DNA of 64,000 nucleotides from Actinocatenispora comari. Lineage in GTDB: Bacteria; Actinomycetota; Actinomycetes; Mycobacteriales; Micromonosporaceae. Below the pieces are notes generated by a model. That model was not told the DNA's origin. It did not search any database and saw nothing but the letters and a program-made list of their open reading frames with translations. Where the stretch lies: contig NZ_BOPO01000073.1 of NCBI RefSeq assembly GCF_017312725.1, positions 26,764 through 90,763 of the forward strand, read 5' to 3'. A program made the translations under genes and the position numbers. Positions 41,553 through 49,898 of the stretch are shown one piece after another; within the stretch, counting starts at the first letter, position 1; each line of letters begins with the position of its first letter.

Positions 41553-43193
41553 TCAGGCGCGGACGACGCGGTAGAGCACGTCGTAGCCGAACCGCGGGCT
41601 GCGCCCGAGCTCGTGCAGCCGCACCCCGGCCCGCCGCAGCGCGGCGGCCTCGCCGGGGTGGACGATCAGGAACCGGATCCGGTAGCTGGCGAGCAGGGCG
41701 GCGCGGCGGGCGTGGCCGGTCGGCGGGGCGAGGATCGCGGCCTGGGCCGCCCGGCGAGCCGGCGCGGAGCGCAGCCACGGTTCCGGGTAGGCCGGTGCCA
41801 GCGTGAAGATCCGGTACGCGGGCAGCATCCGGGCGGCGTGGTACGTGCCGGCCAGCACGGTCCGGCCGGTGCCGACCCAGCGGGTCACCCAGCCGTAGCC
41901 CACCCAGTCCTGTTTCGTCGCCAGGTGCCGGTCCAGGCTCGCCGGCAGCGGCGCGACGTAGCGCAGCACGCCGGCCTGGGTGGGCAGCCCCAGCAGGCAG
42001 GCGAGCGCCGCCGCGACCACGATCAGCCGGCCACGACGGGTACGGGGGTGGCGGGCGAGCTGTTCGGCCACCTCGATGCCCACCGCGAGCTGTCCGGCGA
42101 GCAGTACCGCCGGCAGCAGCCGGGCCCAGGTGGCGTGCCCAGTCACCCAGCCGTACCCGACGAACAGCCCGGCGAGCACGGCCAGCCAGGCCAGCGGATC
42201 GGTGTGCCGCCGGTACAGCCGCAGCGCCAGGGCGGGGACGCCGGTGGCCAGGCCGAGCCCGTAGAAGCCGAGCACGTGGTGGTAGAGCGGTGCCTGGATC
42301 CGGTCCAGCCCGGCGGCCGAGGACAGCAGCGACAGCACCGGGAAGTACGGCCAGGCGGCGAGCGCGGCGGCCGCGATCGCGACGGCGGCCGACCAGCAGG
42401 CGACCCGTACCAGGTTCAGTCGTCGCCGGCCGTCGACGACCAGCGCGAGGCAGCCGAGGGCCGCCGCGACCGCGGTGAACTGGTGGTCGAGGACCACGTC
42501 GGCGGCGAGCAGCCCGGCGACCGGGTAGACCCAGGGACCGCCACGCCCGCCGAGCCGGCCGGCGACCAGCCCCCACAGGTGCAACGTGACGCCCAGTGCG
42601 AACGCGGCCGGGTAGGACAGCGTGATCGCCACGGACTGGAGGCTGAGAAAGCCGCTCCAGGTCAGCAGCGTCGTGCCCTGCACCAGCAGGACGGCGACCA
42701 GCGCCGCGAGCGGCGCCCACGGTGCGGTCGACAGCCGTCGTACCAGGTGGTGCAGGCCGCTGGTGATCAGCAGCGCGTTGCCGAGCGCCGCGACGCGCAG
42801 CACGTCGTACCCGCCGAGTCCGGTGGCCCGCGCCAGCAGCGCCTGGGCCAGGCTGTACGGCGAGTAGTACGGGCTGGCGGCGGGCGCGCCGACCAGCGGG
42901 TCGGGCGGGCTGCCCAGGTGCCGGGACAGTTGCTCGACCACGGCGATGTGCAGCCCGGTGTCACCGCTCCACGGGAACCGCCAGGCGACCGCGAGGCCGA
43001 GGGCCGCGCCGACCGCGTACAGCGCCACGGTCGGTGCGACGCTGCGGCGGCGGGACTCCACGGCGCGCCGCGCCACCACCTGCGTCGGACCGACGAGCAC
43101 CGTACGACCCCCGTGAAACGTCCGGTTCCTGCCGGCCGGGGATCGAGGGCCGGTTTCGGACCCTGTGCCGGTGCGATGCGCCTGCTCGCCCAT
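41553..43193 (-). CDS. Large polytopic membrane protein, GT-C-like
   Basis: The 546-residue protein has about eleven hydrophobic segments and a soluble C-terminal part (about 440-546). WRFPWSGDTGLHIAVVEQL in the first outer loop with its acidic residue, and PYYSPYSLAQALL, recall integral-membrane GT-C glycosyltransferases that use polyprenyl-phosphate sugars (as in DUF6541-like actinobacterial proteins). True start uncertain: ATG 43193 gives a 45-residue polar leader and later GTG starts are possible. It may glycosylate cell-wall polymers; evidence is structural only. Confidence 0.65.
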   Translation of the reverse strand: MGEQAHRTGTGSETGPRSPAGRNRTFHGGRTVLVGPTQVVARRAVESRRRSVAPTVALYAVGAALGLAVAWRFPWSGDTGLHIAVVEQLSRHLGSPPDPLVGAPAASPYYSPYSLAQALLARATGLGGYDVLRVAALGNALLITSGLHHLVRRLSTAPWAPLAALVAVLLVQGTTLLTWSGFLSLQSVAITLSYPAAFALGVTLHLWGLVAGRLGGRGGPWVYPVAGLLAADVVLDHQFTAVAAALGCLALVVDGRRRLNLVRVACWSAAVAIAAAALAAWPYFPVLSLLSSAAGLDRIQAPLYHHVLGFYGLGLATGVPALALRLYRRHTDPLAWLAVLAGLFVGYGWVTGHATWARLLPAVLLAGQLAVGIEVAEQLARHPRTRRGRLIVVAAALACLLGLPTQAGVLRYVAPLPASLDRHLATKQDWVGYGWVTRWVGTGRTVLAGTYHAARMLPAYRIFTLAPAYPEPWLRSAPARRAAQAAILAPPTGHARRAALLASYRIRFLIVHPGEAAALRRAGVRLHELGRSPRFGYDVLYRVVRA

Positions 43194-43201
43194 CGAGCGT
43201 A

Positions 43202-43222
43202 ACTACGACAACGTAATGTAGT
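43202..43222. promoter_or_regulatory. AT-rich dyad upstream of GT-C-like gene
   Basis: ACTAC-N11-GTAGT in an unusually AT-rich stretch (43200-43230) directly before the gene at 43193. Possible operator or promoter. No adjacent regulator clearly matches it. Confidence 0.35.
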
Positions 43223-43383
43223 AGATAACGACCCGTCAGAACTCGGCTCGACCCGGTGCGGGTCCGTCCGTCGATGTCCGCACCTCAACCGGACGCGGCT
43301 CTGGTCCGACACTTACCGTCGACGAGGTTCCTCCGCGTGCGCAGGGCGTCGTGAGACTGCCGCTTCGAGTTCGGAAACCCCGG

Positions 43384-43806
43384 CTACCGCTGAGTCTGGT
43401 CGCGGAATTCGGCGATGCCACGGAGCGCGTCGCGGAGGCTGGTCGGTTCGGGACCGAAGAGTTTCTCGTCGAGCGACTGCGCCATTTCGACGGCTCGACG
43501 GGTCAGGGCGCGGCCCTCCCGGGTCAGCGTCAGGCGCAGCGAACGAGCGTTGGACTCGTGGGCGTGCCGGGTGATCAGCCCACGGTCTTGAAGGGCGCGT
43601 ACGACACGAGAGGTCATCTGCCGGTCGGTCCCGGCACCATCGGCGACCTGCTGCTGGGTGGGCGGGCCGTTGAGGTGCTCCAGCCAGCCCGCCGTCGCCA
43701 GCACCATGAACTGGGTGGGCGTCAGGCCCAGCGGGCGCAACCTGGCGTCCAGCTCGGCGCGCCAGGTCAGCGCCGCGTGATACAGCCAGAACCCGGGCGA
43801 CAGCAT
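43384..43806 (-). CDS. MarR-family transcriptional regulator
   Basis: The protein has 140 residues from ATG 43806, with GAGGAG nine bases upstream; GTG 43830 overlapping the SRPBCC stop (GTGA) is an alternative adding eight residues. The winged HTH contains PTQQQVADGAGTDRQMTSR and RVVRALQDRGLITR, with the dimer helices at both ends. It follows the SRPBCC gene in one transcript and probably binds the palindromes at 44280-44322, repressing both. Confidence 0.88.
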   Translation of the reverse strand: MLSPGFWLYHAALTWRAELDARLRPLGLTPTQFMVLATAGWLEHLNGPPTQQQVADGAGTDRQMTSRVVRALQDRGLITRHAHESNARSLRLTLTREGRALTRRAVEMAQSLDEKLFGPEPTSLRDALRGIAEFRDQTQR

Positions 43807-43826
43807 GGGCCCGGACTCCTCGTGCC

Positions 43827-44264
43827 TCACGGTGCCACCGCCGTGCGGCGTCGGGCCGCTTCCCGCTCCAGTGCGGCGAAGGTCGTGAACATGTCGGCCC
43901 GCATGCGCCGCCCGAAGTGGAACCGGAACAGCGGCACGAGCGGCCCGGTGACGCGCACGGTCTTGACGCAGCGGACCTTTCCGTCGGCGAGGGGTTCGAA
44001 GGCGTTCATTCCGATGATCTTCCCGCCAGGCAGGCCGCACTCCGACCGCCAGTACGTGCGCGGGACGACCTGGGTGATCGTCCAGTCCGTGGCGGGTCCG
44101 CCGCGGGGCTTGGACCATCCTGCCGTGCCCGGCGCGAACGGGCCATCCAGCCGGGCCGCCTCCTCGTGCGGATCCCAGGCCGCCCAGCTGGCCACATCGG
44201 TGACGACCGCCCAGACCGCGTCGACATCGGCGTCGATCTCAGCCGCCGCACTGATCTCGTACAT
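43827..44264 (-). CDS. SRPBCC-family protein (polyketide cyclase/dehydrase-like lipid-binding)
   Basis: The 145-residue protein has the START-like fold pattern: N-terminal strand YEISAAAEIDADVDAVWAVV, then DVASWAAWDPHEEAARLDG and a long C-terminal helix (RRMRADMFTTFAALEREAARR). ATG 44264 follows GGGAGAC. It may bind a hydrophobic ligand. It is co-transcribed with the MarR gene, so its ligand may be related to the inducer of that MarR. Confidence 0.85.
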   Translation of the reverse strand: MYEISAAAEIDADVDAVWAVVTDVASWAAWDPHEEAARLDGPFAPGTAGWSKPRGGPATDWTITQVVPRTYWRSECGLPGGKIIGMNAFEPLADGKVRCVKTVRVTGPLVPLFRFHFGRRMRADMFTTFAALEREAARRRTAVAP

Positions 44265-44279
44265 GGTGTCTCCCGGGTC

Positions 44280-44322
44280 AGGTTGGTGTCGCGACACCAA
44301 CCTACATGGTGTTGCGACACCA
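44280..44322. promoter_or_regulatory. Two tandem MarR operators (24-bp perfect palindrome plus near copy)
   Basis: 44280-44303 is a perfect 24-bp palindrome with half AGGTTGGTGTCG. 44307-44322 is TGGTGTTG-CGACACCA with one mismatch. Centres are 23 bp apart. They lie 16-58 bases upstream of the SRPBCC start, the expected place for the repressor encoded by the MarR gene of the same operon. Confidence 0.75.
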
Positions 44323-44461
44323 GGCAACCCGGCCTGGCTGGCAACCCGTCCCGCGCCTGCTGTGTCCACCCCGCAGAGGTTTCCCCGCCCGGCCAGCCCC
44401 GCGGTGCAACGCTGGCCACCAGGACAGCGACCCACGTGCGCACGAGTCCGGACATCGGCGC

Positions 44462-44487
44462 AGTCGACTTCGGACCTCGACACCGTC
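44462..44487 (+). promoter_or_regulatory. Candidate ECF42-dependent promoter of the DGPF-sigma operon
   Basis: AGTCGA (44462-44467), 16-nt spacer, CGTC (44484-44487), 52 nt before ATG 44539. One base differs from the TGTCGA box that I recall for ECF42 target promoters in Streptomyces. It suggests autoregulation. Confidence 0.4.
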
Positions 44488-44538
44488 CTCAGTAGACGGA
44501 CAGCGCGCCGGCACACCGCGGCGAGGCAGAATGTGGCG

Positions 44539-44874
44539 ATGAAGTACGTGCTGCTGATCTGCGACGACGAGACCGCGTCGCCGAGCAACGAACAGCTTGC
44601 GGCCGATCCGGTGCACCAGGCCTGGCTCGCCGACCTGGAGCGGCGCGGCGCCCGCATCGTCGGCGCCCGGCTGCGTCCGGTCGTCGACGCGACGACGGTA
44701 CGGGTGCGCGACGGCGAGACGCTCGTCTCGGACGGCCCGTTCGCCGAGACGAAGGACTTCGTCGGCGGCTTCGTGATCGTCGACTGCGCCAGCCTGGACG
44801 AGGCGATCGAGATCGCCGCCGGCCATCCGTACGCGCGCTGGGGCAGCATCGAGATCCGCCCGGTCTGGGAGTGA
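44539..44874 (+). CDS. DGPF-domain (YCII-related) protein
   Basis: The 111-residue ferredoxin-like fold protein contains the name-giving DGPFAETKDFVGGF motif. Such proteins are the regular genomic partner of ECF42 sigma factors and are usually their main target. Enzymatic function is not established. The stop overlaps the sigma factor start (GTGA), so both are made together. Confidence 0.9.
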   Translation: MKYVLLICDDETASPSNEQLAADPVHQAWLADLERRGARIVGARLRPVVDATTVRVRDGETLVSDGPFAETKDFVGGFVIVDCASLDEAIEIAAGHPYARWGSIEIRPVWE

Positions 44875-46112
44875 CCGGGCACCACGACCGGGTCACCGCG
44901 GCGGTCGAGGCGGCGTACCGGGACGAGTGGGGGCAGCTGGTCGCCACCCTCATCGGCCTGACCGGCGACTGGGACCTGGCCGAGGACTGCGCCCAGGAGG
45001 CGTTCGCCGCGGCGCTCGCCACCTGGCCCCGCGACGGGGTACCGCGCCGGCCGGGCGCCTGGCTGACCACCACGGCGCGGCACCGCGCCACCGACCGACT
45101 GCGCCGCGACGCCACCGGCGCGGCCAAACTGCGCCAGCTCGCGGTGCTCGAACGCGACCCGGCGGCACCGCCGGTCGAGGAGATCCCGGACGACCGGCTG
45201 CGGCTGATCTTCACCTGCTGTCACCCGGCACTGCGGTTCGACGCCCGGGTCGCGCTGACGCTGCGCACCCTGGCCGGGCTGACCACCGCCGAGATCGCCC
45301 GCGCGTTCCTGACCGCCGAGGCGACCATGGCGCAGCGGCTGGTGCGTGCCAAGCGCAAGATCGCCGAGGCCGGCATCCCGTACCGGGTGCCGCCGGCCGA
45401 GGCGCTCCCGCACCGGCTGGCCGCTGTCCTCGCGGTGCTCTACCTGATCTTCAACGAGGGGTACGACGAGGAGCGGCTCGACGCCCGCCGCGCCCTGACC
45501 GCCGAGGCGATCCGGCTGGCCCGGGTGCTGTGCCGGCTGCTGCCGGCCGAGCCCGAACCGGCCGGGCTGCTCGCGCTGATGCTGCTGCACGAGGCCCGCC
45601 GGGCCACCCGTACCGCGGACGGCGTGCTGGTGCCGCTGGAGCGCCAGGACCGGTCGGCGTGGGACGCGGCGCTGATCGCCGAAGGCGTCGCGGTACTGGA
45701 CGGCGCGCTCGCGTCGCGCCGGGCCGGGCCGTACCAGGTGCAGGCCGCGATCGCCGCCTGCCACGCCACCGCGCCGGAGGCGGCGAGCACCGACTGGCCG
45801 CAGATCGCCGCGCTGTACGGCACGCTGGCCCGGCTCGCGCCGTCCCCGGTGGTGGCGCTGAACCGGGCGGTGGCGGTGGCGATGGCCGACGGGATCCCGG
45901 CCGGCCTGGCGCTGGTGGACGAGTTGGCCGCGGCCGGCACGCTCACCGGCTACCACCTGCTGCCGGCGACCCGGGCCGACCTGCTACGCCGCGCCGGCCG
46001 TACCGACGAGGCCCGGCGGGCCTACCGGGAGGCGCTGGCGCTGGCGCCGACCGAACCGGAGCGTCGCTACCTCGCCGCCCGGCTGGCGGAGCTGCCCGAC
46101 TCCGCGCCCTGA
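44871..46112 (+). CDS. ECF42-type RNA polymerase sigma factor with C-terminal TPR-like extension
   Basis: The 413-residue protein has sigma region 2 (WDLAEDCAQEAFAAALATWP), region 4 (LTTAEIARAFLTAEATMAQRLVRAK) and a C-terminal domain of about 220 residues (DUF6596-like plus TPR-like helices, LARVLCRLLPAEPEPAGLLAL). This size and the adjacent DGPF gene are typical of ECF42, which has no anti-sigma factor; the extension is known to be needed for activity. It should direct transcription of its own operon and perhaps DUF899 at 46252. Confidence 0.92.
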   Translation: MTGHHDRVTAAVEAAYRDEWGQLVATLIGLTGDWDLAEDCAQEAFAAALATWPRDGVPRRPGAWLTTTARHRATDRLRRDATGAAKLRQLAVLERDPAAPPVEEIPDDRLRLIFTCCHPALRFDARVALTLRTLAGLTTAEIARAFLTAEATMAQRLVRAKRKIAEAGIPYRVPPAEALPHRLAAVLAVLYLIFNEGYDEERLDARRALTAEAIRLARVLCRLLPAEPEPAGLLALMLLHEARRATRTADGVLVPLERQDRSAWDAALIAEGVAVLDGALASRRAGPYQVQAAIAACHATAPEAASTDWPQIAALYGTLARLAPSPVVALNRAVAVAMADGIPAGLALVDELAAAGTLTGYHLLPATRADLLRRAGRTDEARRAYREALALAPTEPERRYLAARLAELPDSAP

Positions 46113-46184
46113 CCCGGTCCCGCCCACCCCGACTCCCGACGACGCCGACGAGGCCGGTGGGCCGGGCGAAAAAGTTCCGACCGG

Positions 46185-46211
46185 TGTCGATCCGGCGTCG
46201 TGGGGTTCGTC
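46185..46211 (+). promoter_or_regulatory. Candidate ECF42 promoter upstream of DUF899 gene
   Basis: TGTCGA (46185-46190), 17-nt spacer, CGTC (46208-46211), 41 nt before ATG 46252. It matches the TGTCGA/CGTC pattern recalled for ECF42 and resembles the element at 44462. A direct link between the sigma factor and the next gene is therefore likely. Confidence 0.5.
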
Positions 46212-46251
46212 GGTGGGGTGACGGTGAACCGAAGCGGAGGGAACAGTTCCG

Positions 46252-46977
46252 ATGAACACCGAGATCGACATCGCGGCACCCACGATCACCGACCGGGCCG
46301 CATACCAGGCGCGACTGGACGCACTGCGCGTTTGGGAGAAGCAGCACAGCCGGGCCGGCGACGCGATCGCCGCGGCCCGCCGGCGGCTGCCGATGGTGGA
46401 GGTACCCGCGGACAGCCCGCTGATCGGCGCGGACGGCCCGGTCACTCTGCTGGACGCGTTCGAGGGGCGCCGCCAGCTGATCGCGTACTACCAGATGTGG
46501 CACGAGGGCGCGCCCGCGGCGCGGCAGTGCCCCGGCTGCACGTTCTTCAACAGCCAGGTACGGGAGCTGGCCTACCTGCACTCGCGCGACGTCACCTACG
46601 CGACGCTGTGTCAGGGCCCGTACGAGCAGTCCGTCCGGTACCGCGACTTCATGGGCTGGGACGTCCCGTGGTACTCGGCCCAGCCATCGCTGGACGTGCT
46701 GCTCGCCGGCCGCGGCCCGTTCGTCCTCGCCTGCTACCTGCGCTCCGGCGACCGGGTCTTCGAGACGTACTGGACCACCGGCCGCGGTGTCGAGGCGATG
46801 GACCAGAGCTACGGCCTGCTGGACCTGACCGCCTACGGGCGGCAGGAGCCGTGGGAGGACTCGCCGGCCGGCTGGCCGCAGGATCTTCCGGACCCGGCCC
46901 GGGTGGGCGACCGCCCGGCGGCGCAGTGGTCCCGGATCCGCGCGGGCCGCTCCGACGACCTCGGTACCGCCGGCTGA
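46252..46977 (+). CDS. DUF899 thioredoxin-like protein
   Basis: The 241-residue protein has the DUF899 pattern: RRLPMVEVPAD, the strand QLIAYYQMWHEG, then CPGCTFFNSQV with a C-x2-C pair, and FMGWDVPWYS. The family has a thioredoxin fold of unknown function. GGAGGG lies upstream of ATG 46252. The candidate ECF42 promoter places it in the regulon of the sigma factor just upstream. A hairpin follows the stop. Confidence 0.88.
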   Translation: MNTEIDIAAPTITDRAAYQARLDALRVWEKQHSRAGDAIAAARRRLPMVEVPADSPLIGADGPVTLLDAFEGRRQLIAYYQMWHEGAPAARQCPGCTFFNSQVRELAYLHSRDVTYATLCQGPYEQSVRYRDFMGWDVPWYSAQPSLDVLLAGRGPFVLACYLRSGDRVFETYWTTGRGVEAMDQSYGLLDLTAYGRQEPWEDSPAGWPQDLPDPARVGDRPAAQWSRIRAGRSDDLGTAG

Positions 46978-46988
46978 CCCGACCCGGC

Positions 46989-47013
46989 CGGCCCGCAGGT
47001 GAACAGCGGGCCG
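46989..47013. terminator. Hairpin after DUF899 gene
   Basis: 8-bp stem CGGCCCGC/GCGGGCCG, 9-nt loop, 12 nt after the stop at 46977. Confidence 0.55.
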
Positions 47014-47045
47014 ACCCGGCCCGGCGGTGCGGTGCCGGCCGCGCC

Positions 47046-47075
47046 GGGTCGGGTCGGGTCGGGTCGGGTCGGGTC
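47046..47075. repeat. Six perfect tandem copies of GGGTC
   Basis: A simple-sequence repeat directly before the stop codon of the convergent acyltransferase gene. Copy number probably varies between strains. No coding role. Confidence 0.8.
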
Positions 47076-47077
47076 GG

Positions 47078-48265
47078 TCACAGCACCCGGCGGACGCCGG
47101 GGAGCCGGCGGATCGGGCCGGCCAGCGCGAAGCAGGCCGGTACCGCCACGACCGCGACCAGCGCGACCTTCGGCAGCGTCGGTATCGCCAGCGCGGCCAG
47201 CGCGTAACCGACGGCGGTCACCACCGCGGCGTGGGTCACGTAGACGGTGAAGGAGTGCCGGGCCAGGTACCGGCGCAGCGGCCCCTGGCCGTCGAACCGG
47301 CGGCGGAACAGCGCGATCACCGCGAGCAGCAGGCCGACCGCGAACCCCGAGTCGAACAGCGCGTAGCACAGCGAGCTCAGCGTGCCGTGGCCGGTCCAGC
47401 CGGTGACCCCGCCGGCGCCGAGCGCGAGCGGCAGGAACACCACGACGGCACCGGCCGCGAGCGCCGCACCGAACCGGCCCAGCCGCGGGGTGATCGCGTG
47501 GAACCAACCGCGCCGGTACGCGATCGTGCCGAGCACGAAGAACCCGGCGTACTGGGTCAGGTAGGCGCCGGTCGGGAAGTCGATCACCGGCAGCCAGAAC
47601 CCTTCCGGTACCACGATGCGCAGCACGTAGGTGGCGAGTGCGAGCAGCGCCACGAACCCGAGCACGGTACGCCGCTTCGGCGCTCCGGTCGCACCGTCGG
47701 AGAACCGCGCCGGACGGCGCCGGCGGTCGGCCCCCGGCAGGTCGCGGCGGGTGGCGCGAAGCGCCCGGACGGCCGCGTAGCAGCCGTCGAACACCAGCAG
47801 CGCCACCGCGAACCACAGCGGACCGGATCCGATCGCGTGCAGGTACGCGACGCCCAGCGGCCCGCCGTGGTAGTCGCCGAGCGACAGGATCGGGTTGAGC
47901 ACGAAGTAGAACACCAGCAGCGGGATGCCGAGCCGCACCAGCCGGTCGCGCAGGAACGCCCGGGCGCCCTTGCGTTCGTAGGATCCGGGCGTGAAGTAGC
48001 CGGACAGCAGGAAGAACGCGCCCATGAACCAGGCCTGGTTCAGCATCAGGAACACGGTGAGGCCGAGGCCGACCGCGGCGCTCGTCGGCCGTTCGTCGTA
48101 GTACCACATGCCGAGGCCGCTGTAGCCGACGACGACGTGGTGCAGCACCACCAGCACCGTCAGGGCGATCCGCAGGTTGTCCACGAACCACAGCCGCCGC
48201 GCCCCGGCCGGCTCGCTGTTTCCGTTTGGTACCAGCGCATCCCGCCGGCCTCGCAACACGCTCAT
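47078..48265 (-). CDS. Acyltransferase family 3 membrane protein
   Basis: The 395-residue protein has about ten membrane spans and the acyltransferase-3 opening LRIALTVLVVLHHVVVGYSG with the active His. It would O-acetylate a cell-surface glycan, lipid or an exported small molecule. Arg-rich loops lie at the cytoplasmic side. ATG 48265; the conserved 63-nt block B is about 50 bases upstream, as block A is before the small membrane protein at 35249. Confidence 0.88.
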   Translation of the reverse strand: MSVLRGRRDALVPNGNSEPAGARRLWFVDNLRIALTVLVVLHHVVVGYSGLGMWYYDERPTSAAVGLGLTVFLMLNQAWFMGAFFLLSGYFTPGSYERKGARAFLRDRLVRLGIPLLVFYFVLNPILSLGDYHGGPLGVAYLHAIGSGPLWFAVALLVFDGCYAAVRALRATRRDLPGADRRRRPARFSDGATGAPKRRTVLGFVALLALATYVLRIVVPEGFWLPVIDFPTGAYLTQYAGFFVLGTIAYRRGWFHAITPRLGRFGAALAAGAVVVFLPLALGAGGVTGWTGHGTLSSLCYALFDSGFAVGLLLAVIALFRRRFDGQGPLRRYLARHSFTVYVTHAAVVTAVGYALAALAIPTLPKVALVAVVAVPACFALAGPIRRLPGVRRVL

Positions 48266-48316
48266 GGTGGTCTCCGTTCACCGGTTCCCGCTGCGTCACC
48301 GGCAGCAGATCGACCG

Positions 48317-48379
48317 TACGAAGCGGGCCACGGCACCGGTATCCCGCTGGACCCCGGGTGCGGTGGGTCCAGCCCCACC
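48317..48379. promoter_or_regulatory. 63-nt conserved promoter block, copy B
   Basis: Ungapped match to copy A (35306-35368), 48 of 63. The palindrome GGTGGG-N6-CCCACC is at 48362-48379. It lies between the divergent acyltransferase (48265) and membrane protein (48419) genes. Confidence 0.65.
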
Positions 48380-48385
48380 AGGCGA

Positions 48386-48409
48386 TTAATAGAGTGACTG
48401 CTCTGCTAA
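48386..48409. promoter_or_regulatory. AT-rich dyad before membrane protein 48419
   Basis: TTAATAGAG-TGACTG-CTCTGCTAA, 7 of 9 arm positions paired. It ends ten bases before the ATG and contains TAATGT-like -10 candidates. Candidate operator; no regulator is adjacent. Confidence 0.45.
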
Positions 48410-48418
48410 TGTGGTGGC

Positions 48419-49438
48419 ATGACGGGGGGACGCAAGGTTCGACGCTGGCCGCTGCTCGTCGGCCTGGTCCTGCTCGCGCCGTACGTGGGCGAGTTCCTGC
48501 TGGGCAACCAGCCGATCACCGCGCTGCCCTGGCTGCTCGCGCTGGCACCGATGTACGGCGGGGGCGCACTGCTGATCCGCGAGGTGGGCCGGCGACTGCG
48601 CGGCGGCTGGCCGGTGCTGGTGCTGCTCGCCGCCGGGTACGCGCTGCTCGAAGAGGGCCCGATCGACCAGATGCTGTTCAACCCCGGCTACCTCGGGTTG
48701 ACCAGCTTCGCCGACCTGGCACCGATTCCCGGGCTCGACGTCAGTGCCGAGCTCGTGCAGGGATCGCTGACGCTGCACACCATCTGGAGCATCTGCGTGC
48801 CGATCGCCGTGGTCGAGGGGTTCGCCGCCGAGCCGACCCGGCCGTGGCTGCGCCGCCGCGGCCTCGCCGGGACCGCGGCGATCTTCGTCCTCGGCTGCGC
48901 CGCGCTGGCCTTCGTGCAGTACGACAGCTACCACTTCGTCGGCAGCGCGGCGCAGTTCGCGGTCGTGACCGCGGCGATCGTGCTGCTGGTGGCCGCGGCG
49001 GTGGTGGTCGCGCGCCGGTGGCCCGGCCCGCCGAGCATCGACCCGCGCCGCCGACCGGCGCCGGCGCCGCGGCGGGTCGGCATCGCCGCGTTCCTGCTCG
49101 CCAGCGGCTACTGGGCGATCGACACGGTGCTCGCCTGGTTCACCGGGGCGTGGCTGCAGCTCGCGATCTGGGTGGCCTACGCGGCCGGCTGCGCGGTACT
49201 GCTGATCCGTTGCTCGCACCGCGCCGGCTGGGGCGCCGGGCACCGGCTCGCGGTCGCCGGCGGCCTGCTGCTCACCTACGTCTGGTACGGCCTGGTGCAC
49301 GCCACCAGCCTGGGCACCCCGCTGCCCTTCGCCCTCGCCGGTACCGTCGTGTTCGGTGCGGGCGCGATCGCCGTCCTGCTCGCCGCGGTACGGTCGCACC
49401 GCCGGCGCGCCGCCGGCGCCGTCGTCGCACCGGAATGA
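48419..49438 (+). CDS. Polytopic membrane protein of unknown function
   Basis: The 339-residue protein has about nine hydrophobic segments and no soluble domain. Distinct polar segment between spans: ALLEEGPIDQMLFNPGYLG, with Glu and Asp close to the membrane, somewhat like CPBP/abortive-infection membrane proteases (EE motif), but the downstream His motifs are not clear. ATG 48419. It is divergent from the acyltransferase and shares block B; the DUF6924 gene follows directly. Confidence 0.7.
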   Translation: MTGGRKVRRWPLLVGLVLLAPYVGEFLLGNQPITALPWLLALAPMYGGGALLIREVGRRLRGGWPVLVLLAAGYALLEEGPIDQMLFNPGYLGLTSFADLAPIPGLDVSAELVQGSLTLHTIWSICVPIAVVEGFAAEPTRPWLRRRGLAGTAAIFVLGCAALAFVQYDSYHFVGSAAQFAVVTAAIVLLVAAAVVVARRWPGPPSIDPRRRPAPAPRRVGIAAFLLASGYWAIDTVLAWFTGAWLQLAIWVAYAAGCAVLLIRCSHRAGWGAGHRLAVAGGLLLTYVWYGLVHATSLGTPLPFALAGTVVFGAGAIAVLLAAVRSHRRRAAGAVVAPE

Positions 49439-49446
49439 GAAGGCAC

Positions 49447-49872
49447 ATGCCACAGCCACTGCCTGCCACCGAGGTCGCACTGCTGATCCGCACCGGCTTC
49501 GCCGACGACACCGCCTGGACCTCGATCCTGACCGACGTGTTCGAGCCGGAGGAGGACAGCGGCCTCGGCATGCGGGCCGGCGTGCACCCGCTGAACGACC
49601 CGCAGTACGCCGGATGCACCCCCGCCGAGGTGCTCGCCCTGGTGCCGCCGGAGTACCCGCACACGTTCCTGTTCGTGGTCGACGACGTCGCACTGCGCGA
49701 GTTCCGGCACCCGCTGCTCGTCGTCGACCTGCACCCGGCGGAGCGGGGGCGCAGTTTCCGGTGCGTGCCGGAGGCGGTGCGCACCATCGAGGCGAACCTG
49801 TTCACCGACAACCTCAGCTTCGACGAGCTCGTCGCCGGTGCCGACGCCGACGGCATCTACCGCAACTACTGA
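49447..49872 (+). CDS. DUF6924-like small cytoplasmic protein
   Basis: The protein has 141 residues from ATG 49447 (GAGAAGG upstream); ATG 49435, overlapping the previous stop (ATGA), would add four residues. The pattern LPATEVALLIRTGFADDTAW and later LVVDLHPAERGRSFRCVPE matches my memory of DUF6924, a common actinobacterial family without known function. Probably co-transcribed with the membrane protein upstream. Confidence 0.7.
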   Translation: MPQPLPATEVALLIRTGFADDTAWTSILTDVFEPEEDSGLGMRAGVHPLNDPQYAGCTPAEVLALVPPEYPHTFLFVVDDVALREFRHPLLVVDLHPAERGRSFRCVPEAVRTIEANLFTDNLSFDELVAGADADGIYRNY

Positions 49873-49887
49873 GCCACCGCCCTTCCA

Positions 49888-49898
49888 TCCACTGTGGA
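49888..49898. repeat. Second TCCACTGTGGA dyad, 15 nt after a stop codon
   Basis: Identical to the element at 40383, including flanking ATCCACTGTGGAC. It may be a 3'-end hairpin or a dispersed repeat. Confidence 0.35.

Noticed and set aside
43194..43383. A small gene between the GT-C-like and MarR genes
   Set aside because: Short open frames here have no ribosome site and no protein-like composition.
48419..49438. CPBP-type intramembrane protease
   Set aside because: An EE pair is present, but the His-containing motifs of the family could not be found.
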